Shown here piece after piece: positions 7,082 through 14,923 of a stretch of DNA of 17,748 nucleotides. The notes below the pieces were generated by a model. The model had not been told where the DNA came from. It saw only the letters and a list, made by a program, of their open reading frames with translations, and ran no database searches. Numbering within the stretch: position 1 is the first letter of the stretch; each line of letters opens with the position of its first letter. Made by a program: the position numbers and the translations under genes. The DNA is from an uncultured Desulfobulbaceae bacterium (GTDB lineage: Bacteria; Desulfobacterota; Desulfobulbia; Desulfobulbales; Desulfobulbaceae), in NCBI GenBank assembly GCA_945787305.1, contig CALZIH010000022.1:1-17748 (forward strand), read 5' to 3'.

Positions 7082-8764
7082 ATGGAAAAAAAGAACATAA
7101 GCGGACTTCAAAAACTTGAATGCATTCTGCTTATCTCGTTTCTTGCACTGTTCAGCATTTGCCTTCTCTATATTTTTCGAGTTTATGACAATAACACCCT
7201 GACCAGCTGGCAATGGACATTCGACGTTATCGGCATAAAAAAAATCTTGCCGATTTTTGCAGCGGCCGTTGCCTTTTCCTTCCTGATCTCGTGGCGATTT
7301 CCCTTTGAAAACAACCCGGTTCCCATGCTCGTTTTTTCTGCGACCATGGTGGTGCTTCCTCTATGGAGGGGACCGGAGCTGCTGCTTGACTCAGGGCGAT
7401 ATTTTCTCCAAGCCAAGGCGCTATCGCAATATGGAGTGCGCTACTTTATCCAGGAATGGGGCCACGCAATCACTGCCTGGACAGACATGCCCCTGGTGCC
7501 GTTTCTCTATGGATTGATTTTCAAGTTTATCGGTGAATCAAGAACAGCGGTCCAACTTTACAATACCATCATCTTCATCCTGACCGTTCTGATCACCTGC
7601 AGAATCGGAGAACTTCTCTGGAATCGTGAAACCGGTTTTTATGCAGGCTTTCTGCTGCTTGGCATGCCGTACCTGTTGACACAAGTTCCGTTGATGCTTG
7701 TTGATATTCATACCATGTTTTTTCTCGTACTGGCTTTCTATTGCTTCTTACAGGCTCTTCAGCGGGGCGGGTTCCTACGGGTTTTTCTGGCTGCAGTAAC
7801 ACTTGCTGCAGCTTGCATAACAAAGTATTCGATTTGGCCAATGCTCGTTCTTTTCCCGGTCTGCGGTTATATTTTTCTTCGAAACACCCCTGAGTTCGAA
7901 AAGTTTTGTCTGCGAACCGCTGCCGTTATCCTACTTGCTGCTTTCCCTGTTGTGCTCGTTTTAGGTTACAAACAGCCTGTTTTTCTTGAACAGTTCGCAA
8001 CACTTCTTACCTATCAGCGCCCGGCACTAAAACTCTGGCATGAGAATTTTGTTTCGACATTCTTTTTCCAGACTCATCCCTTTGTTCCTTTGCTCTGCCT
8101 GTATGGGGGATTCAGAGCATATCAGGCCAAGGACAGCCGTTTTTTCATACTCTTGTTGTACATCCTTCTTATTTTTATTCTGCAGATCCGGCGAATACGC
8201 TACATGCTGCCGCTCTTCCCATTTATTGCCCTCATGGCCGCCTATGGTCTTGCTACTATCAAAGACGCACAGGTTAAGCGTTATGCTGCTTCCGTCACAG
8301 TAACGTTGTCGCTTGTGGTTCTCTTTGCCGGATATCTGCAGTTTTTTAAAACAACCAGCATGATGAATATTAAATCGGCAGGTGAATTTATAAACGGCCT
8401 CACGGCTGATGCCGTTGAGGTCTATACGTTGCCCCAGCAGAAATCTGAAGGCAGCACCGTTATAGCTATTCCGCAACTCGATCTGTATACCCGAAAAAAA
8501 ATAATTTCTCTGCAGGACTGGTCGCCGTGGAAAGCGGGACACATGCTTCCTCTGTCCCCCCTGCTCGCTACCTGGAATATGAATAAACCATCATTTTATC
8601 TGGCTGAAAATCAATTCCTACCTCTCGTTGTTATTTCCGGAAGCCGTATTGAAAATTCGGCATACGAACAAATTCGAGGCTCCTCGCCACCGGATGGCGT
8701 TAAACATTTTACCCTTGAATCAGGGGTGTTTCGCTATAAAACGTTTGTTTCCGTGTTTTACTAA
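7082..8764 (+). CDS. PMT/ArnT-type membrane glycosyltransferase
   Basis: A 560-residue integral membrane protein with about eleven to twelve hydrophobic helices and a soluble C-terminal region from about 420, the layout of GT39/GT83 lipid-linked sugar transferases (PMT, ArnT). The first large loop holds D103-S-G-R-Y, equivalent to the catalytic Asp and Arg-Tyr segment of this superfamily, followed by W-G-H-A-I-T-A-W-T-D-M-P-L-V-P (about 126-140). A later V-D-I-H-T-M-F-F is also typical. It should move a sugar from a polyprenyl-phosphate donor to an acceptor on the outer face of the inner membrane; the acceptor cannot be predicted. The ribosome site is weak. It follows the DsrE-like gene in the same direction and may share its transcript. 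Its place among sulfur genes is unusual. Confidence 0.85.
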   Translation: MEKKNISGLQKLECILLISFLALFSICLLYIFRVYDNNTLTSWQWTFDVIGIKKILPIFAAAVAFSFLISWRFPFENNPVPMLVFSATMVVLPLWRGPELLLDSGRYFLQAKALSQYGVRYFIQEWGHAITAWTDMPLVPFLYGLIFKFIGESRTAVQLYNTIIFILTVLITCRIGELLWNRETGFYAGFLLLGMPYLLTQVPLMLVDIHTMFFLVLAFYCFLQALQRGGFLRVFLAAVTLAAACITKYSIWPMLVLFPVCGYIFLRNTPEFEKFCLRTAAVILLAAFPVVLVLGYKQPVFLEQFATLLTYQRPALKLWHENFVSTFFFQTHPFVPLLCLYGGFRAYQAKDSRFFILLLYILLIFILQIRRIRYMLPLFPFIALMAAYGLATIKDAQVKRYAASVTVTLSLVVLFAGYLQFFKTTSMMNIKSAGEFINGLTADAVEVYTLPQQKSEGSTVIAIPQLDLYTRKKIISLQDWSPWKAGHMLPLSPLLATWNMNKPSFYLAENQFLPLVVISGSRIENSAYEQIRGSSPPDGVKHFTLESGVFRYKTFVSVFY

Positions 8765-9241
8765 TCTTTAACCACTTTACTTTTAGGGCTGGTAACTACT
8801 CCATCAGCGACATCTAATTGTTCAGAAGGGGGCAAGGAAATCGGGGCCTCGACTGCTCCACATCTGTGGCCTACGCTACCTGTTACGTTTTGACCTCGTA
8901 GCCTACCTATTGGTGCTATTTGACAAGGCTATGATGGGAGAGACGTGAGTGACTCTGTAGGGAGCCTTCTCAAAAAATGTAATTTTACTTTCAAGCCGAT
9001 TATCACAAAAAGGTGGATGTTTTCTAAATGGCTAATTGCAATAGCCACTTTCTTTTATTTTCATTGGTCGCATCCGGCCAGGAACATAAGCGGTTTGGCC
9101 CAAACGGAACAATTGCAGACCAGGCAAAGCGAAAAAACTCCCGTTATCATATTCAGGACATACAATAGTCTCCTCTCTTATCAGCCTGTCAGTGGTCTTC
9201 GGGGATTGATAGAAGAGGTAGGGAGGCATGCTGCGCGGCAA
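8765..9241 (+). other. Long non-coding interval before the YeeE/YedE operon
   Basis: No convincing gene is present. It holds a small palindrome CCACA-TC-TGTGG (8858-8869) and nearby CTACG/CGTAG half-sites (about 8871 and 8899) that could fold together, possible operators or a weak end-of-gene structure without a T run. A GTG-initiated frame (8945-9301) covers the sigma-54 promoter and has no recognisable domain, so I treat it as chance. Confidence 0.5.
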
Positions 9242-9257
9242 TGGCATGATCATTGCT
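9242..9257 (+). promoter_or_regulatory. Sigma-54 (-24/-12) promoter of the YeeE/YedE-TusA operon
   Basis: TGGCATG-N4-TTGCT differs from the consensus TGGCACG-N4-TTGCW at one base; the GG (9243-9244) and GC (9255-9256) are exactly ten bases apart. The predicted start near 9268 gives a leader of about 67 bases to the YeeE/YedE ATG. It is the second such site beside sulfur-handling genes in the window, which argues for co-regulation by the neighbouring NtrC-type activator. Confidence 0.7.
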
Positions 9258-9334
9258 ATTGTTTAGCACATACATCTACATCCTTGTGTAATTTAAAATA
9301 AGTGCGGCAACTGAGGAAATCTGGAGGAGAGTGA

Positions 9335-10774
9335 ATGGAAATAATAATACCGCGAAGAAACATTATCTGGGCATACATCATATTAGGTTTTTTTGCCCTG
9401 ATAAGTGTGGCTACTCTTGCCATTCATGAATACTACATTTACCTTTCCGCCTATCTCTGGTTCGGCTTTATTTACGGCATGTGCCTGCAGTACGGTAGAT
9501 TCTGTTTTGCCTCTGCCTTCAGGGACCTTTTCGCTGTCGGCGTTCCAAGAATGGTCGTCGGGATTATGATTGCCACCTTCCTCTTTGCCATAACCTCTGC
9601 TCTGGTAGCGGCTACCGGCTGGAGTACCTTCCACGCTGCTCCGGTCAGTATTCATGCAGTTATAGCCGGGCTGATTTTTGGTGTCGGTATGGTCTTTGCG
9701 GGAGGTTGCGCGTCGGGATCGCTCTACAAAACCGGCGAGGGGAACGGCGTCTCCCTGCTTGTCATTCTTTCAATCTCTGTTACTCAGTCTCTCTTTGTCG
9801 ATTGGGGGGGCATCTTAAATAAGTTTGTTCCCGCCTCCTGGCATGAGTCAGCCCTGCAGAAAGGACTGCCAGACTCCATTAATGTCGCTGACGGCTGGGT
9901 CGATCAATACCTGGCAGGATATGTCTGGGACCAACCGGTCAGAACCTATGCCCAATCCATGGGCATGCAAGATGACACGTTGATTGGCGCAGTACTGGGA
10001 AATACGATGGTCGGTGTTTTAATCCCGGCCTTGATTATTCTTGCCGTCGTCTATATCTTTTGGGTCAGAAAGAACTACATTAGAAAACTTCAAGCCGAAG
10101 AAGGTAAAGTTATCACGTTTCAAGACCACCTTAACGGATTTTGGGGCATGATCATGGCCTCAAAAAGAACTTCAATTGCCGGCCTATTACTCGGCATTGC
10201 CTGTGGCCTTCAAATGTTTGTTATCGAAGGGCTGCGAATGAAATTCGGTGTAAAAAATGCAGGAACCATCCTGGAACGCCTTGGCCATGATTTCGGCATT
10301 TCCGCCAAAGGGACAGTTTTTGATCCGGGCTACTGGTACGTCACCACCCAGGAAGCGCAATGGGTCGGTTGGATGTTGCAGAAACTTGGCTTGAACAACA
10401 TGGATAACATCTATTTCGGTTGGGTCAACGGCATACCGAGTCCTGCTATTAACCCTGCCGACTGGATGAGTGTAGCCCTCATTGGAGGGGCCGCTGTTAT
10501 GGCCTTGCTGCATGGTGAATTCAAGTTTAAGGCGCCGACTAAAGAGCTGGCATTCTGGGCGATTCTAGGCGGTTTTTTTATGGGAATTGGCTCACGACTT
10601 GCTTTGGGCTGTAATGTCGGCGCTTTTTTCGTTCGCACCGCGAACGGGGACATGTCCGGATGGCTTTTCGGGCTCGGCATGATAGGCGGTGCCTTTATCG
10701 GGGTGAAAATTTTTAACTGGTATACGGAAAGAAAGATGGCCAAAGAAATGGCCGGATTTGATTTGGACCTGTAA
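9335..10774 (+). CDS. YeeE/YedE family sulfur-compound transporter
   Basis: A 479-residue polytopic membrane protein of the YeeE/YedE family (PF04143), whose characterised members import thiosulfate through conserved cysteines along a pore. Visible hallmarks are G-R-F-C-F with C57 (and C50 nearby), F-A-G-G-C-A-S-G with C125, and A-L-G-C-N-V-G with C426; C290 is an extra cysteine in a helix. The repeated Gly-rich helices fit the two-fold pseudo-repeat of the family, and the long central loop (about 155-215) plus the segment at 240-345 make it longer than minimal members. The start is well supported by GGAGGAG (9323-9329), six bases ahead of the ATG. A TusA-like carrier begins 30 bases downstream, a common pairing in which the carrier accepts the imported sulfur. 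Selenium compounds are a less likely alternative substrate. Confidence 0.9.
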   Translation: MEIIIPRRNIIWAYIILGFFALISVATLAIHEYYIYLSAYLWFGFIYGMCLQYGRFCFASAFRDLFAVGVPRMVVGIMIATFLFAITSALVAATGWSTFHAAPVSIHAVIAGLIFGVGMVFAGGCASGSLYKTGEGNGVSLLVILSISVTQSLFVDWGGILNKFVPASWHESALQKGLPDSINVADGWVDQYLAGYVWDQPVRTYAQSMGMQDDTLIGAVLGNTMVGVLIPALIILAVVYIFWVRKNYIRKLQAEEGKVITFQDHLNGFWGMIMASKRTSIAGLLLGIACGLQMFVIEGLRMKFGVKNAGTILERLGHDFGISAKGTVFDPGYWYVTTQEAQWVGWMLQKLGLNNMDNIYFGWVNGIPSPAINPADWMSVALIGGAAVMALLHGEFKFKAPTKELAFWAILGGFFMGIGSRLALGCNVGAFFVRTANGDMSGWLFGLGMIGGAFIGVKIFNWYTERKMAKEMAGFDLDL

Positions 10775-10804
10775 CCAAGAAATAATGCATCGGAGGAAAT
10801 AATT

Positions 10805-11056
10805 ATGGCTATGACATTTGCAAAGAAAGAAGAAGGTATTTATGCGCTCGATGTAACCGGCTACGTGTGCCCCCATCCCCAGATTTATACCAAAAAAGCC
10901 TTAGAGAAAATCCATGGTGGAGATGTGCTTGAGGTAACTTTCGACAATCCATCCTCGTCGGAATCGGTTTCCGCCATGTGTGATTCCAATGGGAATGAAA
11001 TCCTGGAAAAAATTGCCGATGGCGGAAAGTTCACCTTTAAAATTAAAAAGGCGTAA
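10805..11056 (+). CDS. TusA/SirA-family sulfur carrier
   Basis: An 83-residue protein of the TusA family. The defining C-P-x-P motif is C22-P-H-P after strand L-D-V-T-G-Y-V, and C22 should carry the persulfide. The helix I-Y-T-K-K-A-L-E-K-I and the strand V-L-E-V-T-F-D-N-P follow as in family members, and length is normal (about 80). A second cysteine, C59, in A-M-C-D is not a universal family residue. GGAGG at about 10792 is well spaced from the ATG. Position directly behind the YeeE/YedE transporter indicates that it receives sulfur from that importer and hands it to a downstream acceptor; the acceptor could be the DsrE-like proteins upstream or an unknown partner. E. coli TusA itself serves tRNA thiolation, but that role need not apply here. 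Confidence 0.9.
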   Translation: MAMTFAKKEEGIYALDVTGYVCPHPQIYTKKALEKIHGGDVLEVTFDNPSSSESVSAMCDSNGNEILEKIADGGKFTFKIKKA

Positions 11057-11069
11057 TAGACCTAAAACC

Positions 11070-11110
11070 AAACCCTTTTCTCTCTCTTGGGTGCCGGGGG
11101 GAAAGGGTTT
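11070..11110 (+). promoter_or_regulatory. Hairpin between the TusA-like gene and the first small protein
   Basis: AAACCCTTT (11070-11078) and AAAGGGTTT (11102-11110) form a 9-bp stem around a loop of 23 bases with a CTCTCTC stretch and a G-rich run. No T tract follows, so it is more likely an RNA processing or stability element, or a partial terminator that sets the ratio of carrier to downstream proteins. Confidence 0.45.
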
Positions 11111-11128
11111 ATTGAGAGGCGGATACCA

Positions 11129-11320
11129 TTGAAAAATCATCTTTTCATTATCACTACAATTGTAATCGGCTTCAGCACTTTTCTCATAGGATACAGTTTA
11201 CCCCCGTTTCTGGAAGTTGGTTTCGGCGACAACGATACTGCCGCAATGGATGGGGGTACAGGTGAGGAGGCTGATCTTATGAAGCAATATGAAGACTTAT
11301 ACAAGGAAACCGAGGAATAA
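11129..11320 (+). CDS. Small single-helix membrane protein with acidic tail (A)
   Basis: A 63-residue protein starting at TTG 11129, with AGAGG (11115-11119) about nine bases upstream; no ATG is available before the membrane segment. Residues about 3-24 form one hydrophobic helix (L-F-I-I-T-T-I-V-I-G), then a Pro/Gly linker, and from about 43 an acidic tail with E-E-A-D-L-M-K-Q-Y-E-D. It has no cysteine. I do not recognise the family. The second small protein 11 bases downstream has the same plan, and both sit between a sulfur carrier and a USP, so a role as membrane anchor or adaptor for the transporter-carrier pair is plausible but unproven. Basic residues near the N terminus suggest N-in topology with the acidic tail outside the cytoplasm (inference). 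Confidence 0.65.
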   Translation: MKNHLFIITTIVIGFSTFLIGYSLPPFLEVGFGDNDTAAMDGGTGEEADLMKQYEDLYKETEE

Positions 11321-11331
11321 GGAATAACACC

Positions 11332-11541
11332 ATGAAATTCGACCCCAAAATCATAGTGATTGTTATGGTTGCTCTTTTCTGTTTCTACGGCGGCTATAAT
11401 GTCTCGGCACGGACAGGCACGGAGCCTGGATATTTTGATGCAGTAGAAGCTGCCGGTTATGGTGGTGGCGGTGGTGAAAAAATAGAGGGCATCAGTGACG
11501 AAATGAATGAGTTTTACCAGTCCCTTAGTGAAGAAGAGTAG
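11332..11541 (+). CDS. Small single-helix membrane protein with acidic tail (B)
   Basis: A 69-residue protein, ATG start with AAGGA about nine bases upstream. A short charged start (M-K-F-D-P-K) leads into one hydrophobic helix (I-I-V-I-V-M-V-A-L-F-C-F, residues about 7-19) containing its single cysteine, then a Gly/Tyr segment, a run of five glycines (about 44-48), and an acidic tail ending S-E-E-E. The hydrophobic segment could also be read as an uncleaved or cleaved export signal. It shares the layout of the preceding protein (helix, small-residue linker, Glu-rich end with an aromatic residue), which suggests a pair or distant paralogs working together. No family is recognised. Confidence 0.65.
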   Translation: MKFDPKIIVIVMVALFCFYGGYNVSARTGTEPGYFDAVEAAGYGGGGGEKIEGISDEMNEFYQSLSEEE

Positions 11542-11598
11542 GGCTATATTGCTGTCTGCTGTACCGTTCATCATATAGAGTAGTCGGAGATTTTCATT

Positions 11599-12066
11599 AT
11601 GAAAAAGATTCTGCTTGCGGTGGATGACACCAAAAGTTCAATTAGAATTATAGATAAGATGTCTGATATTTTCTGCACCTGCATGCCGAAGGAGATTGTT
11701 TTGCTGTACGTGCAAAAAATTATTTCCGGCGGATCGGTTATGGATGACCTGATCGTAAGCAGCAGCGAGTGGGAAACCCTCAAGGATTCTCTTGAAGGCA
11801 CTGAATACCAGGATATGCGAAACGAAAAGGCCCAAAAAGTGATAGATTATTACTGCGGGCATCTTGACAAGAAAGGAATATCCGGAATTCACCCGATTGT
11901 CAGAAAGGGACACACGGCCGAGGAAATTCTTAAAGTAGCTACAGAAGAAGATGTTGACATGATCATCATGGGTTGCCGCAGCAATCGGATGCATAACCTT
12001 ATCCTGGGCAGTGTCAGCCGTGAAGTGTCAAACAATGCAAAAGTATCTGTCCTGCTGATTAAATGA
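11599..12066 (+). CDS. Universal stress protein (UspA) family
   Basis: A 155-residue protein of the UspA fold. The N-terminal strand M-K-K-I-L-L-A-V-D-D is typical, and the C-terminal half has D-V-D-M-I-I-M-G followed by the nucleotide-loop region ending L-G-S-V-S-R-E-V. In ATP-binding members the loop reads G-2x-G-9x-G-S/T; here it is G-C-R-S and the spacing to G-S is one residue short, so ATP binding may be altered. Length is normal for a single-domain member. GGAG lies about nine bases before the ATG. Its TGA overlaps the next ATG (ATGA), coupling it to the FAD oxidoreductase. USPs often act as regulatory subunits of transporters or enzymes, and here it could modulate the sulfur or radical SAM machinery (inference). 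Confidence 0.85.
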   Translation: MKKILLAVDDTKSSIRIIDKMSDIFCTCMPKEIVLLYVQKIISGGSVMDDLIVSSSEWETLKDSLEGTEYQDMRNEKAQKVIDYYCGHLDKKGISGIHPIVRKGHTAEEILKVATEEDVDMIIMGCRSNRMHNLILGSVSREVSNNAKVSVLLIK

Positions 12067-13484
12067 CTGTCATTCTGGGCGCGGGACTTTCCGGATTATC
12101 AGCTGCAGCATGGTTAACTCGATCCGGTCATCCGGCAACAATTTTAGAAAAAAACATCAAAGTAGGTGGGCTGGCAAAAACAATAACCCACGGTAACTTT
12201 CACTTTGACCTCGGAGGACACCGTTTCCTCACCAGCAATCAACAACTTCAAGCTTTTGTTTCCGACCTCCTTGGCGAGGACCTGTTAAGCGTACCCCGAA
12301 AAAGCCAAATCTACATTGCCGGAAAATATATCGATTATCCGCTTACTCCCCTGAACGCCGTTTTCGGGTTGGGTCTTGCCAAAACCGGCACAATCCTTTT
12401 GGACTACGGCAAAGAAAAAGTCAAGAGTGCCTTCCGGTCGGCACAAATAACCTCTCTTGAAGACTGGGTTGTTTCCCAATTCGGCCGGACAATGTTTGAG
12501 CTCTATTTTAAAAATTACAGTGAAAAGGTTTGGGGTATTGCAAGTAGTGATATCAGCAAGGACTGGGTCGCTAAACGAATAGATGGTCTCTCTCTGGGTC
12601 AGTTTATACGACACGCCCTAATCAAGTTTCACCAGCATAAAGTTAAAACCCTGACCGACACTTTTTTATACCCCCGCATGGGTATTGGGCAACTGGCCGA
12701 GCGTATGGCTGATCTGATTCAAACAGAAAATACCGTGAGAACCGGTGCTGCTGTAGAAAAAATTTTTCATGAACAAGGGAGAATTACATCTATACAATTT
12801 TCACATTCAGGGGAAAAGCATTCCATACAGGGGAACAACTACATATCAAGTATCCCGATAACACAATGTATAACAAAAATGACCCCCCAGCCCCCGGATG
12901 AGGTCTGTAAGGCTGCATCCAAAATACATTTTCGTTCCCTGGTCATTGTTGCCCTGTTTCTGAAGAAAAAAAGCTTGACCGACCTTACCTGGATGTATTT
13001 CCCCGAAAATACTGTCCCATTTGGCAGAATTCATGAGCCGAAAAACTGGAGCCCTGATCTAGCCCCCCATGGACGATCTCATGTTGTTGCTGAATATTTT
13101 TGCAATACGGATGATCCAATCTGGCAGTCATCCACAAAAGCCATGTCTGAGCTAACAACTGATCATTTAGAGAAACTCGGTTTCTTAGGGAAAGGAGATG
13201 TGCTTGACAGTTGTGTGCTCAGGATTCCCTATGCCTATCCGGTTTTTGACCTTCAGTATAGTCGTCACCTGCAGATTATTACGGACTATCTAGATACCTT
13301 TGACAACCTTCATCTTGTCGGCAGAAACGGAATGTTCAGTTACCTTAACATGGATCAGGCTATGGAAAGTGGCATAGCGGTAGCCGAAAAAGTCATGCAG
13401 GGGATTAAGAACAAAGAGACTTTCTGGGCGGATGAAGTGCCGACTCCCTGTCATCAATTCCTGCAGCCCAAATATTCATCATGA
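12063..13484 (+). CDS. FAD-dependent oxidoreductase (amine-oxidase/UDP-galactopyranose-mutase-like)
   Basis: A 473-residue flavoprotein. The N terminus is a Rossmann fold with G6-A-G-L-S-G11, a ribose-binding acid at E29 (I-L-E-K-N), the V-G-G-L-A-K segment and the F-D-L-G-G-H-R-F motif (about 47-54). The C-terminal FAD motif is L-V-G-R-N-G-M-F-S-Y-L-N-M-D-Q-A-M. The G-R-N-G/D-x-A-M signature is common in the COG1232/UGM-like group, which includes protoporphyrinogen oxidases, phytoene-desaturase relatives and glycan-linked enzymes. The substrate cannot be read; a polysaccharide or lipid substrate is possible given the glycosyltransferase in the window. ATGA overlaps at both ends tie it to the USP before and the radical SAM gene after, so the three products are probably made in fixed ratio and act together. 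Confidence 0.85.
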   Translation: MTVILGAGLSGLSAAAWLTRSGHPATILEKNIKVGGLAKTITHGNFHFDLGGHRFLTSNQQLQAFVSDLLGEDLLSVPRKSQIYIAGKYIDYPLTPLNAVFGLGLAKTGTILLDYGKEKVKSAFRSAQITSLEDWVVSQFGRTMFELYFKNYSEKVWGIASSDISKDWVAKRIDGLSLGQFIRHALIKFHQHKVKTLTDTFLYPRMGIGQLAERMADLIQTENTVRTGAAVEKIFHEQGRITSIQFSHSGEKHSIQGNNYISSIPITQCITKMTPQPPDEVCKAASKIHFRSLVIVALFLKKKSLTDLTWMYFPENTVPFGRIHEPKNWSPDLAPHGRSHVVAEYFCNTDDPIWQSSTKAMSELTTDHLEKLGFLGKGDVLDSCVLRIPYAYPVFDLQYSRHLQIITDYLDTFDNLHLVGRNGMFSYLNMDQAMESGIAVAEKVMQGIKNKETFWADEVPTPCHQFLQPKYSS

Positions 13485-14923
13485 AATGTGCTCTTATTAT
13501 ACCTGCCTGGGAACCGGAAGAGATATTCCCAACCAAAACGGCCGCCTCTCAGGTTAATTACTGGCAGCCGCTGGGCACCCTTTCTGTTGCTGCTTCACTG
13601 CAAAAGGCCGGGCATGAGGTGGATTTTTTTAATGGTTCCTTTTTGAGTCATGCTGAGATTCTTGATGCTGTTAAAACTTGCGCACCGGGTTTTATCGGTC
13701 TGTATTCCACGACCTTTGGTTGGCCAAAGGCAAAAAAAACAGCACAGGATCTAAAAAATATCCTTCCCGATGTCTTTATCACGGTGGGTGGGCCTTATCC
13801 CATTGCCTTACAGGAGCAATGCCTGGAAGATTGCAAATGGGTCGATGCCGTAGTCTGTGGTGAAGGCGAGATAACCGCAGTAGCCATGGTCGATAACCTT
13901 GCCGACGGCAAATCCCTTTACGGCATCAAAGGCATTGCCTTCCGGGAAGGTATAAAAATCATCAAAAATCAGCCTCAGCCTCTTATTTCAGAACTTGATT
14001 CTCTACCCTTTCCGGCCAGAGAACTTCTTGGGGAAGCGGATAGTTATATTCCTGCGCCTGCTACTTATAAACGTAAGCCGGTGGCGGTTGTTATGACCTC
14101 GCGTGGATGCAACAGAAAATGTATTTACTGCTTTCAGATCGATAAGAGCCGAAAAAGCGGTATCAGGTACCGTAGTGTCGACAATGTGATGGCGGAAATT
14201 GAATTGTGCTTACATCAAGGATATCGGGAAATAAAATTTATTGATGAAACGATTGCCGAAGACTATGACCGGGCCATGCAACTGGCTGGAGAAATAAAGG
14301 CCAGGGGCCTTGACTTTACCTGGTTTGCCTCTGCCTGTGTCAACCAAGTTGATAAACCCCTATTGAAAGCCTTTAAGGATGCAGGGTGCTGGGCCATTTT
14401 GATGGGAGCGGAAAGCGGCGTACAAAAAAACCTGAATACGTTGAGGAAAGGGATTGCCCTTTCTCAGATCCGCAAAGCAGTTCATGATGCCCAACAGGTT
14501 GGGATCAAGGTCTTTACCCCCTTTCTTTTTGGTATTCCCGGCGAAACCTTTGCTGAAGGCCTGCAAACAATTGAGTTTGCCTGCGAGTTGAACCCCGACG
14601 TGGCAAATTTCCACTGCCTGACTCCTTTCCCGGGAACCGAGCTCTATGAAAATCTCGCAAAATACGGTACGGTTGTTGATGACTTGGCCGAATACACCTA
14701 CCAGGGCGCAGCCTTCATTCCGCAGACCATGACCAGGGATGAAATTATGACATTGAGGCGGATTGCCTTTAAGAAATTTTACTCAAGGCCGAGATTTCTA
14801 GTGCGCAGGATAGCAGGCATCAGCAGTCTGAACGACCTCCATGTCGCTGTAACCGGCTTAAAAAGTCTGTTCTGGCTCTGGGCCGGAGAAGGAGTTCTCA
14901 AACGGAAAGTTAATTGTAGATGA
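13481..14923 (+). CDS. B12-binding-domain radical SAM enzyme
   Basis: A 480-residue class B-type radical SAM protein. The first 150 residues are a cobalamin-binding-like Rossmann domain (L-G-T-L-S-V-A-A-S-L, V-G-G-P-Y-P and G-E-G-E at 127-130). The radical SAM core has C210-N-R-K-C214-I-Y-C217, ligands of the [4Fe-4S] cluster, then F-I-D-E-T and the later G-A-E-S-G and P-F-L-F-G-I-P-G-E-T motifs. The layout resembles BchE/HpnJ-like and other B12 radical SAM enzymes that methylate or rearrange unreactive carbons. No DxHxxG motif is seen in the first domain, so cobalamin may bind base-off without a histidine ligand, or not at all. It overlaps the FAD oxidoreductase by ATGA and ends the operon. 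The substrate is unknown. Confidence 0.9.
   Translation: MKCALIIPAWEPEEIFPTKTAASQVNYWQPLGTLSVAASLQKAGHEVDFFNGSFLSHAEILDAVKTCAPGFIGLYSTTFGWPKAKKTAQDLKNILPDVFITVGGPYPIALQEQCLEDCKWVDAVVCGEGEITAVAMVDNLADGKSLYGIKGIAFREGIKIIKNQPQPLISELDSLPFPARELLGEADSYIPAPATYKRKPVAVVMTSRGCNRKCIYCFQIDKSRKSGIRYRSVDNVMAEIELCLHQGYREIKFIDETIAEDYDRAMQLAGEIKARGLDFTWFASACVNQVDKPLLKAFKDAGCWAILMGAESGVQKNLNTLRKGIALSQIRKAVHDAQQVGIKVFTPFLFGIPGETFAEGLQTIEFACELNPDVANFHCLTPFPGTELYENLAKYGTVVDDLAEYTYQGAAFIPQTMTRDEIMTLRRIAFKKFYSRPRFLVRRIAGISSLNDLHVAVTGLKSLFWLWAGEGVLKRKVNCR

Noticed and set aside
8945..9301. GTG-started frame of 118 codons before the YeeE/YedE gene
   Set aside because: No recognisable domain, odd composition, and it covers the near-consensus sigma-54 promoter at 9242-9257.
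10187..10876. Minus-strand frames within the YeeE/YedE gene
   Set aside because: They are antisense to a strong gene and contain low-complexity Pro/Ser/Lys-rich translations.
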